Source: Candidatus Methylomirabilota bacterium (lineage in GTDB: Bacteria; Methylomirabilota; Methylomirabilia; Rokubacteriales; CSP1-6). From it: a stretch of 64,000 bases of DNA. Below, piece by piece: positions 41,867-50,217 of the stretch. The stretch lies in NCBI GenBank assembly GCA_035764725.1, contig DASTYT010000047.1, positions 1 to 64,000 on the forward strand. Reading direction: 5' to 3'. The position numbers were made by a program, and so were the translations under genes. Each line of letters begins with the position of its first letter. The first letter of the stretch is position 1. The notes below the pieces were generated by a model, which was not told the origin of the DNA, made no database searches, and was given only the letters and a program-made list of their open reading frames with translations.

Positions 41867-42814
41867 CTAGAGGCTGACGCGCGGCACGCCGCTCGCCTCG
41901 AGGGCCGCGCGCATGGTCGCGATCTCCTCCGGCGAGGGCTTCAGCACGGGCGGGCGCACCAGCGCGCTCCGGAAGAGCCCGCGCATGGCCATGCCCTCCT
42001 TCATGCGGGCATGCGCATCCCCCGAGGGCTCCCCGGCGCCGTACACCGCCTCCTTCACCGGCCAGATGCGGTCGTTGGCGCGGCGGGCGCGGGGGAGATC
42101 GTCTGCCTGCATGGCGGACATGAGCTCGTAGGTCAGCTCGGGAATGAGGCTCGCGCAGCCCACCAGGGTGCCGTCGAGGCCGTGCACGAACGTCGGAAAG
42201 AGGTACTCGTCCATGCAGTTCAGCAGCAAGACGTGGGGCGTCTCCGCGCGCAGGGCGCGGATGTCGCGCTCGTACTTGCCGAGGTCGCGCTCACCCATCT
42301 TGAAGCCCTTCACCTGAGGAAGGCTCGCCAGGCGCGTCATCAACCGTGTGGAATAGGAGGCCTTCGTGTTGGCGGGATAGACGTGGACGATGAGGTCCAG
42401 GCCACTCTCCGCGCCGATGGCCTTGAAGTACTCGTAGACCGCGTCGTCCTTCACGCCGAAGCGGAGCCACATGTGGCACGGCATCACGTCGAGGGTGTCC
42501 GCGCCCGCGTGCGCGGCCGCCTTGGCGTGCGCGATGGCCTCGAAGGTGCCCTCGGAGCACACCGCCGAGATTACGCGAGCCCGACCCTTCACCGCGTCGG
42601 CGACGACATGGGTCACCTCCGCGCGCTCCTCGGGGAGGAGCGAGCCCACCTCGCCGGTGTGGCCGTTGGTCATGACGGCAGTGACGCCCGGACAACCCAC
42701 AAGCCACCGCGCGAAGCGGGCGAGCCCGTCCTCGTCCAGCTTCCAGTCGTCCCGGAACGGCACCGCCATCGCCGGGATGACGCCGGAGAACGCCCGCTCC
42801 GCGCTGGGGGCCAT
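41867..42814 (-). CDS. Dihydrodipicolinate synthase/N-acetylneuraminate lyase-family aldolase
   Basis: 315 residues of the DapA/NAL class I aldolase family. VTAVMTNGHTGEVGSLLPEER at the N-terminal barrel corresponds to the GGTTGE region with changed residues, VYPAN holds the catalytic Tyr, and VKGFKMGERD holds the Schiff-base Lys. The altered pyruvate-binding motif (NGHTGE rather than GGTTGE) speaks against lysine biosynthesis and for a catabolic enzyme. ATG 42814 overlaps the aminotransferase stop (TGATG), so the two are co-translated. Facing the importer suggests degradation of its imported solute. Confidence 0.88.
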   Translation of the reverse strand: MAPSAERAFSGVIPAMAVPFRDDWKLDEDGLARFARWLVGCPGVTAVMTNGHTGEVGSLLPEERAEVTHVVADAVKGRARVISAVCSEGTFEAIAHAKAAAHAGADTLDVMPCHMWLRFGVKDDAVYEYFKAIGAESGLDLIVHVYPANTKASYSTRLMTRLASLPQVKGFKMGERDLGKYERDIRALRAETPHVLLLNCMDEYLFPTFVHGLDGTLVGCASLIPELTYELMSAMQADDLPRARRANDRIWPVKEAVYGAGEPSGDAHARMKEGMAMRGLFRSALVRPPVLKPSPEEIATMRAALEASGVPRVSL

Positions 42815-44169
42815 CACTTGCCCGTGACCGCCTTCACGGCGTCGCGGGTGATCGAGATCATGCGGTCGAGCTGCTCCTCGGAGATCACCAGCGGCGGCGA
42901 GAAGAAGATGCTCTCCATGCGCGCCCGGGTGACGAGGCCTCGCTTGGTCATCTCCTGCATGAGGCGCGGCCCGACCTTCTTCTCCGGGTCGAACATCTTC
43001 TTCGTGGCCTGGTCCTCGACGAGCTCGACGGCCGCGAGGAGACCCTTGCCGGAGCGGATGTCACCCAGGTTCGGATGCCCGTCGAAGGCGGCGTGCAGGC
43101 CCTTGTGCAGGCGCTCGCCCATGACCGCCGCGCGTTCCCACAGGCGCTCGCGCTCCATGATGGCGAGGTTCGCGATGCCCACCGCGCAGCAGGTGGGATG
43201 CCCCGAATAGGTGTAGGCGTGCATCCACCGGTCCTCGAGCTTCACCGAGTCCATGGCCTCCTTGATCGCCTTGGATACCATGATGCCGCCGAGCGGGAGA
43301 TACCCGGACGACACGCCCTTCGCGAACGACATGATGTCCGGCTGCACCTTCCAGTGCTCCATCGCGAACCACCGGCCGGTGCGGCAGAACCCGGTGATCA
43401 CCTCGTCGGCGATGAACAGTACCTGGTGGCGGTCGCACACCTGGCGGACCAGCGGGAAGTAGTCATCGGTGGGATAGATCACGCCGCCGCCGCCGTGGAT
43501 GGGCTCGGCGATGAACGCGGCGACGGTGTCCGGGCCCTCGCGGAGAATGGCCTCCTCCAGGAGCCGCGCCGCGGTCTGGCCGGCGGTCTCGCCCGGCTTG
43601 GCGCCGTCCTGGCGATAGGGGTAGCAGGTGGGGATGTGGACCATCCCCGGCACGCGCGGCTCGAACATCTTCCAGTAGGGCGCCATACCGGTGGCGCTCA
43701 TCGCCTGCAGCGTCACCCCGTGATAGGCGTTGATCCGCGAGATGATCTTGACCTTGTCGGGCTTACCCTTGGCCTTCCAGTAGAAGCGCGCGGTCTTGAA
43801 GGCCGACTCGTTCGACTCGGCGCCGCCCGAGGTGAAGAACACCGCCTGCATGTTCTTCGGTCCCAGCTCGATGAGCTTGTCGGCGAGCTGAATGGCGGGG
43901 ACGTTGCTGGAGCCGGTGTAGCAGGAATAGTAGGCGAGCTCACCGATCTGGGCGGCCGCCGCCTTGGCGAGCTCCTCGCGGCCGTGTCCGACGTTGACGT
44001 TCCACAGGCCCGCGAGGCCGTCGATGTAGTCGCGGCCCTGGATGTCCGTGACGACGGCCCCGCGGCCGCGCACGTAGACCATCGGCTCCAGATGCTCGCT
44101 CGGGTGATGCAGCGGATGGATGAGGTGATCCTGATCGTCCTTGATCAGCTGCGCGGCTTCGAGCGCCAT
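42814..44169 (-). CDS. Class III aminotransferase
   Basis: 451 residues of PLP-dependent fold type I, class III (omega-amino acid:pyruvate/putrescine type). PLP-site blocks: FTSGGAESNESAFKTAR, AFIAEPIHGGGG, FIADEVITGF and the Schiff-base Lys in SFAKGVSSGYLP. The N-terminal DGLAGLWNVNVGHG is usual for this class. A strong Shine-Dalgarno, AGGAGG, lies 7 nt before the ATG. It is first gene of a two-gene unit with the aldolase, likely amine or omega-amino acid catabolism; the exact donor is not determinable. Confidence 0.92.
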   Translation of the reverse strand: MALEAAQLIKDDQDHLIHPLHHPSEHLEPMVYVRGRGAVVTDIQGRDYIDGLAGLWNVNVGHGREELAKAAAAQIGELAYYSCYTGSSNVPAIQLADKLIELGPKNMQAVFFTSGGAESNESAFKTARFYWKAKGKPDKVKIISRINAYHGVTLQAMSATGMAPYWKMFEPRVPGMVHIPTCYPYRQDGAKPGETAGQTAARLLEEAILREGPDTVAAFIAEPIHGGGGVIYPTDDYFPLVRQVCDRHQVLFIADEVITGFCRTGRWFAMEHWKVQPDIMSFAKGVSSGYLPLGGIMVSKAIKEAMDSVKLEDRWMHAYTYSGHPTCCAVGIANLAIMERERLWERAAVMGERLHKGLHAAFDGHPNLGDIRSGKGLLAAVELVEDQATKKMFDPEKKVGPRLMQEMTKRGLVTRARMESIFFSPPLVISEEQLDRMISITRDAVKAVTGK

Positions 44170-44179
44170 CGGGAGCCTC

Positions 44180-44575
44180 CTAAGCTATCGGCCTGCGGTG
44201 AATGGAGCGCGCGGGCGCGTGCGCCCGCCAGTCGCCGCCGGGAACGGGCACGCCGCGGTCGAGCGGTCCATGATACCAGTAGACGTACGCCTCGACTGGC
44301 TTGCTAGTCATCTCGACGGTCACGCGACTGCGATGATACTGGGGTCCCTCGGCGGAGTCCAGCGCCGTCCAGAGCGCGGCGGCGTCGAGGTGGAACACCT
44401 CGCCGCGCAGCCGCGCGGCGCCATCGGGAATCGCGCCGGGATAACGCCCGAGGTCGATCAGGCGCGCAAGGATCACGCCCTCCCCGACGAAGGTCGCGCC
44501 GCCGGCGATCAGCCCATGGAGCGGGAGCCCGCGCATGAGCGTCCCGTAGGTGAAGAGATACGGGGTCTCGGTCAC
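44180..44575 (-). CDS. Gamma-glutamylcyclotransferase-like protein
   Basis: 131 residues. Family motifs are YLFTYGTLMRGL at the N-terminus, the substrate loop LGRYPGAIPDG, and LDSAEGPQYHRS, whose Glu matches the catalytic acid of gamma-glutamylcyclotransferase/BtrG-like folds. Such enzymes release 5-oxoproline from gamma-glutamyl amines. The start is taken at GTG 44575. The reading frame is open further upstream but shadows other sequence. It lies 56 nt after the Sec-containing glutaredoxin-like gene, a plausible thiol-metabolism neighbour. Confidence 0.8.
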   Translation of the reverse strand: MTETPYLFTYGTLMRGLPLHGLIAGGATFVGEGVILARLIDLGRYPGAIPDGAARLRGEVFHLDAAALWTALDSAEGPQYHRSRVTVEMTSKPVEAYVYWYHGPLDRGVPVPGGDWRAHAPARSIHRRPIA

Positions 44576-44631
44576 GGCGGGATGGCCCGCGATGCCTCGC
44601 GGGGTGATGCGCGGCGGACGGGACGCGCGCG

Positions 44632-45273
44632 TCAGCCCACCGCCTTCAGAACGGCGGCGAGAAACTGCGACTCCGGCAGCGCACCCTCGAACTGCACGCG
44701 GTCGTTGATCACGATCTTCGGCACCGCCATCACGCGGTAGCGCTGCGAGAGCTCGGGAAACTCCGTCGCCTCGATGCACTCCGCCTTCACCCTGTCCGCC
44801 GCCACCGCCATATGCTGGGCCAGGCGCACCGCCCGGGGACAATGCGGTCAGGTGGGGGTGGTGAAGACCTTGATCGTCACGTCCTCGGTGAGGCCGGCCA
44901 GCGCCTCCGTGGTCGCCGCGCTGAGCGCGGGCGTGCCGGTGGACACGACGATGATCGAATCGATCAGGTTGGCGAACTCGTACCCGGCGGGAATGCCGAG
45001 GAACCGAATGCCGTAGTCGGCGGCGCCCTCGACCACCACGGCGGGCGTCAGCTCGATCCCGTAGGCGGCGGCGCGCTCGCGATCGATGTGGGGGTTCAGC
45101 ACCTCCACGGTGATCTTGTCGGAGAGCGCAGCGACTTCCTTGACGAGGGCCACCGTCTGCCGATGGGTGTCGTCGCCCAGCTCGGACGCGAAGACGACCA
45201 CCTTCACGGGCCCGGTGAGCTTGGTGAACTCGTCACGTACCGCCTGCGTATCCGCGTCGGAGAGGTATCCCAT
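44632..45273 (-). CDS. Selenocysteine-containing two-domain glutaredoxin-like protein (UGA recoded)
   Basis: 213 residues if the in-frame TGA at 44848-44850 is read as Sec (residue 142). The sequence runs IKVFTTPT-U-PHCPRAVRLAQ, which is the CPHC redox motif of glutaredoxins with its first Cys replaced by Sec. The protein is a tandem of thioredoxin folds like archaeal protein disulfide oxidoreductases (TIGR02187 type, about 215 residues). The N-terminal half (1-120) lacks its own CxxC (FASELGDDTHRQ). The C-terminal half keeps cis-Pro in VMAVPKIVIND. Stopping at TGA would lose the whole active domain, while the length with Sec is normal. ATG 45273 has TACACT 7 nt upstream. Likely a thiol-disulfide or peroxide-linked reductase. 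Confidence 0.85.
44820..44850 (-). promoter_or_regulatory. Sec UGA codon and SECIS-like hairpin 1
   Basis: Downstream of the TGA (44848-44850) a 6-bp stem (CCGGGC with GCCTGG, one G.T pair; arms 44831-44836 and 44820-44825) closes the 5-nt loop GGTGC, starting 17 nt after the TGA. Loop opening with GG, and the 16-37 nt distance, agree with the bacterial SECIS consensus as seen in E. coli fdhF. Confidence 0.7.
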
Positions 45274-45280
45274 GACAGGC

Positions 45281-45286
45281 AGTGTA
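45281..45286 (-). promoter_or_regulatory. -10 box TACACT, leaderless promoter of the selenoprotein gene
   Basis: On the minus strand TACACT (4/6 match) is followed after 7 nt by the ATG at 45273. No Shine-Dalgarno is visible. It lies at the 3' end of the TPP-enzyme gene region. Confidence 0.45.
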
Positions 45287-45288
45287 CC

Positions 45289-46944
45289 TCAGCGCGCGGG
45301 CGCGCCCCGGACGACCTCGAGGGTGCGCCGGTAGCCGGAAGCGTCGATGCGGGCGTCGATGAGGGCGGGGCCCCCGGAGGCCTGGGCGGCCACGAGGGCA
45401 TTGGCGAAGGACGCCTCGTCCTCCGCGATCCACGTGCGGAGGCCAAAGGCGCGCGCCAGCGCCGGAAACTCGGGCCCCTGGTAGCGCATCGACGCGCCCG
45501 CGATCCCGCGCTGCTCCTGCTTGACCTCGATCAGGGACAGCGCCTGGTCGTCGAACACCACGATGAGGATGGGCAGCTGGAGCCGCGCCACCGTCTCGAG
45601 CTCGGCAGCCACCATCATGAGGCCGCCGTCGCCCGTGAAGCACACGACGCGGCGGTCCGGGTGGTGGAGCTGAGCGGCGATGGCCGCGGGCAGCGCGAAG
45701 CCCATGGTGGCCAGGCCGTTCGAGATCAGGCATTCGCCGAGCTCGATGGCATCCCAGTACGCGGTGACCGGGAACATGTGGGCCCCCGCGTCCACCGTCG
45801 CGATGGCGCCGGCGGCGAGGAGCTCGCGCGCGAGCTGCGCCACGCGGTGCGGCGCCAGCCCCGGCACCGGAATCTCCAGCGCGGCGCGGCGCTCGCGCCG
45901 CCAGCGGTCCACCGCGGCGACGTCCCAGTCCGCAGCGCTCGCGGAGGCCAGGCGCGGCGCCAGCTCCTCCAGGATCGCGCCCAGCTCGCCCACCACCTCG
46001 GCCGCCGGCCGGAAATACGCGCCGCCGCCGGGCGCGGCCAGTCCGGGCGCGTCGGACGGGCAGCGCGTGAGGTTCAGCACGGGGGCCTGATACGGCCACG
46101 CGCGCGGGATCAGCTCCACCGGATCCAGGCCGAAGGCGATGATGAGGTCGGCCTGGCGGACGAACGGCTCCTCGAGGGCGCCGCCGGTGACCACGCCCAT
46201 GGCGAGCGGGTGGGGATCGGGCAGCGCCCCCTTGCCCTTGTAGGTGGTGAGGACCGGCGCGGGCAGGGCCTCGCAGAACGCGCGCAGCCACTTGGTGTCG
46301 GCGGACCGGCAACCGAGCCCGGCGAGGACCACGGGGCGCCGCGCGGCGCGGAGAAGCGCGGCCGCGCGCTCGAGCGCGGCGTCCGAGGGGCGCGCGGGTG
46401 GCGGCGGCGTCACGCGCGCGGCCACCGGCAGCGCCTCGCGCCCGGCCACGTCCGCGGGCAAGTCCAGGTGCACGGGCCCGCGCGGCTCGCGGAGGGCTAG
46501 CTGCACGGCGTGCGCGATCCAGTGGCTCGCGGAGTCCCGTGAGACGGTCTCCGAGCCCTTCACGAGCGCAGCCAGGTGCGCGGGGTGATTCACCGTCTGG
46601 TGGGTCGTGAACGCGAGCGCGGCCTCGGGGTGGCGGTCGCTGAAGTAGATGAGGGGCGCGCGGTCGAGCCGCGCGTAGGCGAGGCCCGTGGCGCTGGCGG
46701 TGACGCCCGGGCCCAGGGTCGAGAGGGCCGCGCCGGGCACGCCAGTCAATTCCCCGGTCACCGCGGCCATGATGCAGGCCGCCCATTCCTGGTGGGCAAG
46801 CACGAACGGCAGGCCCTGCACGCGCGCCGCCTCCAGTAGCTCGAGGTTGGAGCCGCCTCCCGGCACCCCGAAGAGGCGAGGCACGCCAGCCTGGCGGAGC
46901 CCCGCGATGAGGAGATCGGCCACCGAAGGCATCAGGAACTGCAT
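45289..46944 (-). CDS. Thiamine-diphosphate-dependent enzyme, acetolactate synthase-like
   Basis: 551 residues of the TPP enzyme family (acetolactate synthase, benzoylformate decarboxylase and relatives). The cofactor-activating Glu is in LAHQEWAA, the central domain has ARRPVVLAGLG, and the TPP-binding motif is FTGDGGLMMVAAELETVAR followed by LPILIVVFDD. The last Asn of GDG...NN is changed to Asp-Asp. There is no regulatory subunit gene, so valine/leucine synthesis is unlikely and a decarboxylase or carboligase role is more probable. Start ATG 46944; ATG 46932 is possible. GGTGA lies just upstream. Confidence 0.87.
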   Translation of the reverse strand: MQFLMPSVADLLIAGLRQAGVPRLFGVPGGGSNLELLEAARVQGLPFVLAHQEWAACIMAAVTGELTGVPGAALSTLGPGVTASATGLAYARLDRAPLIYFSDRHPEAALAFTTHQTVNHPAHLAALVKGSETVSRDSASHWIAHAVQLALREPRGPVHLDLPADVAGREALPVAARVTPPPPARPSDAALERAAALLRAARRPVVLAGLGCRSADTKWLRAFCEALPAPVLTTYKGKGALPDPHPLAMGVVTGGALEEPFVRQADLIIAFGLDPVELIPRAWPYQAPVLNLTRCPSDAPGLAAPGGGAYFRPAAEVVGELGAILEELAPRLASASAADWDVAAVDRWRRERRAALEIPVPGLAPHRVAQLARELLAAGAIATVDAGAHMFPVTAYWDAIELGECLISNGLATMGFALPAAIAAQLHHPDRRVVCFTGDGGLMMVAAELETVARLQLPILIVVFDDQALSLIEVKQEQRGIAGASMRYQGPEFPALARAFGLRTWIAEDEASFANALVAAQASGGPALIDARIDASGYRRTLEVVRGAPAR

Positions 46945-47077
46945 TCTTCACCACGGGGTTCCTTTTGTCCATCGCCGGGGTAGTTTCTACCGGGCACCCC
47001 CGCGTGGGTGCGCGCGCGGGCGCGCTCTCCGCACGGAACTGGGCGTGATTGCGGCCCTCTCGACCTCGGAGTGACCC

Positions 47078-47091
47078 GGCACGGCCCTTGC
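47078..47091 (+). promoter_or_regulatory. Sigma-54-type -24/-12 promoter
   Basis: GGCACGGCCCTTGC matches the TGGCACG-N4-TTGC consensus at every fixed position except the first T. GG and GC are separated by 10 nt as required. Transcription would begin near 47103, just before GGGAGGA (47109-47115) and the ATG at 47124. Confidence 0.65.
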
Positions 47092-47123
47092 GATGCTCAG
47101 GACGGCAAGGGAGGAACACGCTC

Positions 47124-47273
47124 ATGCTCGAGACCGTTGCCGTCGTGCTGCTGCTGCTCTGGGCGCTGGGGTTGGTGACGTCCTACACCTTGAGTGGGTT
47201 CATTCACATCCTGCTCGTGGCCGCGGTGATCATCGTCCTCGTGCGGGTGATCCAGGGCCGCCGACCAGTATGA
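47124..47273 (+). CDS. Small membrane protein, lmo0937 family
   Basis: 49 residues forming two hydrophobic helices (LETVAVVLLLLWALGLVTSY and FIHILLVAAVIIVLVRVIQ) with a short basic tail GRRPV. The size, the WALGLV...SGFIHILLVAAVI pattern and the charged end fit the lmo0937/DUF5670 family of small membrane proteins, commonly stress-linked. GGGAGGA lies about 8 nt upstream. First gene after the sigma-54-type promoter. Confidence 0.8.
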   Translation: MLETVAVVLLLLWALGLVTSYTLSGFIHILLVAAVIIVLVRVIQGRRPV

Positions 47274-47283
47274 CGGCGGCGTT

Positions 47284-47793
47284 GTGAGCCTCCGTGCCGT
47301 CCTCCTCGTGACCGCCGTGGCGACGTTGGCCACGGGCTGCATCACCGCGCCGTCGCCCGATACGCCCACGCGGCCCATCGTGCAGGTGGACAGCGTCGAC
47401 GCCCGGGCGCGTCAGTTCGGCAACACCACGACCGAGATCATCACGAATCCTACCCTCGCCCCGAAGATCCATGCGCTGTTCGGGCCCGACTGGGCGCTCG
47501 AGCCGGGTGCGCGCCTGCGGGCGCCCGCCTCATCGTTCTTCGCCAGCGGCGATCCGCCGCGCATCCTCCGCACCGCGGAGGCCGAGTACGTCGCGGTGAG
47601 CGGCTGCGGCCCGGCGGGCTGCGGGCTGCAGCGCGTGCTGCTGCTCGTGCGGCCCGACACCGAGGCCTTGCTCGCCCGCCTCGACGAGGGGGGATTCAGT
47701 CACTACTACGCCTATGGCGCGGGACTCACCATGAGCCCCGCCACCCGCGCGCTCCTCGACCGCGCCCGCACCGTCGTCGAGAGGCCCGCCTAG
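47284..47793 (+). CDS. Putative lipoprotein
   Basis: 169 residues starting at GTG. A lipobox (LATGC, near residue 20) follows the signal segment AVLLVTAVATL. The mature part contains VAVSGCGPAGCGLQRV, with two more cysteines that could form a disulfide, then RPDTEALLARLDEGG. No family recognised. It lies 10 nt after the small membrane protein and 10 nt before superoxide dismutase, so probably is co-transcribed in an envelope-stress-like unit. Confidence 0.7.
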   Translation: MSLRAVLLVTAVATLATGCITAPSPDTPTRPIVQVDSVDARARQFGNTTTEIITNPTLAPKIHALFGPDWALEPGARLRAPASSFFASGDPPRILRTAEAEYVAVSGCGPAGCGLQRVLLLVRPDTEALLARLDEGGFSHYYAYGAGLTMSPATRALLDRARTVVERPA

Positions 47794-47803
47794 GAGGATC
47801 GTG

Positions 47804-48394
47804 ATGACGTTCCAGGTACGCAACGCCCTCAAGCCCAGCGGGCTCAAGGGTATCTCCGACGAGCAGATCGCCCAGCACTGGACGCTCTACGAGGGCTACG
47901 TCAAGAACAGCAACGAGGTGCTCGCCGAAGTTGCCAGCATGGAGCGCGGCTCGCGCGACTGGGCCGAGCTCAAGCGCCGGGCCGCCTACGAGGTGGACGG
48001 GATGGTGCTCCACGAGCGCTATTTCGAGAATCTCAAGGCCGGCACCAAGATCCACCCGCGCGGCCGGCTGGCCCAGGCCCTCGGCGCCGGGTGGAAGAGC
48101 GTCGAGGACTGGCAGAAGGACTTCGCGGCCACCGGCATGATTCGCGGAGTCGGGTGGGCCATCCTCTACCAGGACGTCTCCACGGGTCAGCTTCTCAACT
48201 GGTGGGTCGGCGACCACGAGATCGGCCATCCGGCCGGCTGGACGCCCGTGCTCGTGATGGACGTCTGGGAGCACGCCTTCATGGTCGATCACGGCGCCGG
48301 CGGCCGGAAGGAGTACGTCGAGGCGTTCCTGGAGAACGTGAACTGGGACATCGTCGAGCGGCGCTTCGAGGAGCGCCGCGCGCAGGCTGCCTAG
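47804..48394 (+). CDS. Superoxide dismutase, Fe/Mn family
   Basis: 196 residues. Metal-ligand regions: QHWTLYEGYVKN, VLHERYFENL, and the C-terminal signature LVMDVWEHAF whose Asp and His bind the metal. The Trp-rich stretch LNWWVGDHEIGHPAGWTPVL is typical. It dismutates superoxide to peroxide and O2. The ATG at 47804 is preferred over GTG 47801 because AGGAGG (47792-47797) is six nt away. It converges with the LysE gene through CTAG. Confidence 0.9.
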   Translation: MTFQVRNALKPSGLKGISDEQIAQHWTLYEGYVKNSNEVLAEVASMERGSRDWAELKRRAAYEVDGMVLHERYFENLKAGTKIHPRGRLAQALGAGWKSVEDWQKDFAATGMIRGVGWAILYQDVSTGQLLNWWVGDHEIGHPAGWTPVLVMDVWEHAFMVDHGAGGRKEYVEAFLENVNWDIVERRFEERRAQAA

Positions 48395-49014
48395 CCGAGC
48401 GCGAACAGCGCCGCCAGACCGAACGCGGTCAGGATGGCGCCGGAGAGCCGGTTCACCCAGCGCATGCCCGCGGGCGAGAACCGCCCGCGGACAGCGCCGG
48501 TAATTCCACTCAAGATCAGCCACCACGCCGCCGAGCCGACAAACACCCCGCCCACGAGCATGCTCGCGCCCGCATAGTCCCCGCCCCCGGCCGCGCCGGT
48601 CGTTCCGAGGCCGAGCCCGGCGAAGATCGCCACGAAGGACAGGATCGTCGAGGGGTTCGTCAACGTGAGGCCGAGCGTCGAGAGGTAGGCGCCGATGAGC
48701 CCCCGGCTCTCCCGCTCGGCGCTACGGGAGGCGGGCCGGGCGAGGAACGTCCGCACGCCGAGGTAGCAGAGGAACACACCGCCGATGAGCCGCATTGGGG
48801 TTTGCCAGCGCACGAGGAAGCCGGAGAGCGCGGTGAGCCCGAAGCCCGCCACCGCGCCGTACGCGGCGTCCGCGGTGGCGGCGCCGAGCCCGGAGACGAA
48901 GCCCACAGCGCGTCCGTCGGCGAGCGTGCGACGGATGCAGAGGAGGCCGATCGGCCCCACCGGGGCCGCGATCGAGAACCCGATGACGAGCCCGCGAAGG
49001 AAGTAGGCGAGCAC
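48391..49014 (-). CDS. LysE/RhtB-family amino-acid exporter
   Basis: 207 residues, six membrane segments. LysE signatures are FSIAAPVGPIGLLCIRRTLA at TM1 and TLTNPSTILSFVAIFAGLG near TM4, where NP is conserved. It should export an amino acid or similar compound. The start is GTG 49014, two codons after the aminotransferase stop; the frame remains open upstream but shadows that gene. Last gene after the class I/II aminotransferase. Confidence 0.85.
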   Translation of the reverse strand: MLAYFLRGLVIGFSIAAPVGPIGLLCIRRTLADGRAVGFVSGLGAATADAAYGAVAGFGLTALSGFLVRWQTPMRLIGGVFLCYLGVRTFLARPASRSAERESRGLIGAYLSTLGLTLTNPSTILSFVAIFAGLGLGTTGAAGGGDYAGASMLVGGVFVGSAAWWLILSGITGAVRGRFSPAGMRWVNRLSGAILTAFGLAALFALG

Positions 49015-49022
49015 GCCGGCGT

Positions 49023-50192
49023 TCAGCCGGCGAGTCGGGCGAGCACGGGCCGCATGCGCTCGAGCGCCTTGCGGATGTTGGCCTCGGAGTTGGCGTAGGA
49101 CAGGCGGAGATAGCCCTCGCCGTACTCGCCGAAGGCGGAACCGCCCAGCACCGCCACACCGGCCTCGTTCAGGAGATGGCTGGCGACGTCCGCCGACGGC
49201 CGCCCGAGCTTCTTCACGTTGGGGAACACGTAGAAGGCGCCTCGGGGCGAGCGACACGTGACCCCGGGCAGCGCGTTCAGGCCGTCCACGATGATGTCCC
49301 GCCGGCGCTTGAACTCCGCGACCATCGCATGCACGGGCTGCTGATCGCCCTGGAGCGCGGCAATGCCCGCCCACTGGGTGAAGGACGCCGTGCACGAGTT
49401 CGAGTTCACCATGAGCCGCGAGACGTGGTCGGCGAGGTCACGCGGCATCACGCCATAGCCGAGCCGCCAGCCCGTCATGGCATACGACTTGGAAAAGCCA
49501 TCGAGGATGATCGTGAGGTCCTTCATCCCGGGAAACGCGGTGATCGACGCGAACTCCCCGTCGTAGAGGAAGGACTTGTAGATCTCGTCGGCGATCACCG
49601 GGATGCGGTACTTCCGCGCCGCCTCCGCGATGCGTCCGAGCTGATCCCTCTCCAGCACGCCGCCGGTGGGGTTCTGGGGCGAGTTGAGCACGATGAGCCG
49701 GGTCTTCGCCGAGACCTTCTTCTCGAAGAGGTCCATGTCGAAGCCGAAACCGGACTCCTCGCGCAGCGGGATCGGCACGCCCTTGCCGCCCACGAAGTTG
49801 ATCACCGATTCGTAGATGGGGAAGCCCGGGTTCGGGTAGATCACCTCGTCGCCCGGATCTACCAGCGCGGTGATCACGAAGTACATGATGGGCTTGGCGC
49901 CCGGTGTGACCACGATCTCGTCGGGCTCCACGGGAAGCTGGCGCGTCGACCCCACGTCCTTGGCGATGGCCTCGCGCAGCTCGGGCAGTCCCGCCGCCGG
50001 GCCGTAGTGCGTGGCTCCGCCGTCCAGCGCGCGCTTGGCCGCCTCGCGGATGTGCGCGGGCGTGTCGAAATCGGGCTCGCCGATCTCGAGGTGAATGATC
50101 TCCTTGCCCTGGCGCTCGAGGGCCTTCGCCCGCGCGAGCACCTCGAAGGCCGACTCCGTGCCGAGGCGCGACATCCGTTCCGCGAATCGCAT
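49023..50192 (-). CDS. Class I/II aminotransferase
   Basis: 389 residues of fold type I PLP aminotransferases. Motifs: EIGEPDFDTPAHI, THYGPAAGLPELREAI, NSPQNPTG, VIADEIYKSFLYDG, the Schiff-base Lys in GFSKSYAMTGWRLGY, and the C-terminal Arg in LRLSYANSE. Closely resembles aspartate/aromatic-type aminotransferases. The start is taken at 50192 because TATAAT (50203-50208) lies 10 nt upstream; the ATG at 50204 is inside that box. It shares an overlapping divergent promoter with the formylglycine-generating-enzyme-like gene. Confidence 0.9.
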   Translation of the reverse strand: MRFAERMSRLGTESAFEVLARAKALERQGKEIIHLEIGEPDFDTPAHIREAAKRALDGGATHYGPAAGLPELREAIAKDVGSTRQLPVEPDEIVVTPGAKPIMYFVITALVDPGDEVIYPNPGFPIYESVINFVGGKGVPIPLREESGFGFDMDLFEKKVSAKTRLIVLNSPQNPTGGVLERDQLGRIAEAARKYRIPVIADEIYKSFLYDGEFASITAFPGMKDLTIILDGFSKSYAMTGWRLGYGVMPRDLADHVSRLMVNSNSCTASFTQWAGIAALQGDQQPVHAMVAEFKRRRDIIVDGLNALPGVTCRSPRGAFYVFPNVKKLGRPSADVASHLLNEAGVAVLGGSAFGEYGEGYLRLSYANSEANIRKALERMRPVLARLAG

Positions 50193-50202
50193 GGCGACGG
50201 CC

Positions 50203-50210
50203 ATTATACT
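50203..50210. promoter_or_regulatory. Overlapping divergent -10 boxes
   Basis: The eight bases ATTATACT hold two -10 boxes in opposite directions: TATAAT on minus (50203-50208), 10 nt before ATG 50192, and TATACT on plus (50205-50210), 7 nt before GTG 50218. No Shine-Dalgarno on either side. Confidence 0.6.
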
Positions 50211-50217
50211 CGGAGAC

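Noticed and set aside
44848..44850. The in-frame TGA read as a nonsense mutation (pseudogene) or sequencing error
   Set aside because: It falls exactly in the redox Cys position, the frame is intact on both sides, a SECIS-like hairpin follows, and the same design recurs at 52672-52674. A random mutation or error would not hit the CxxC site twice.
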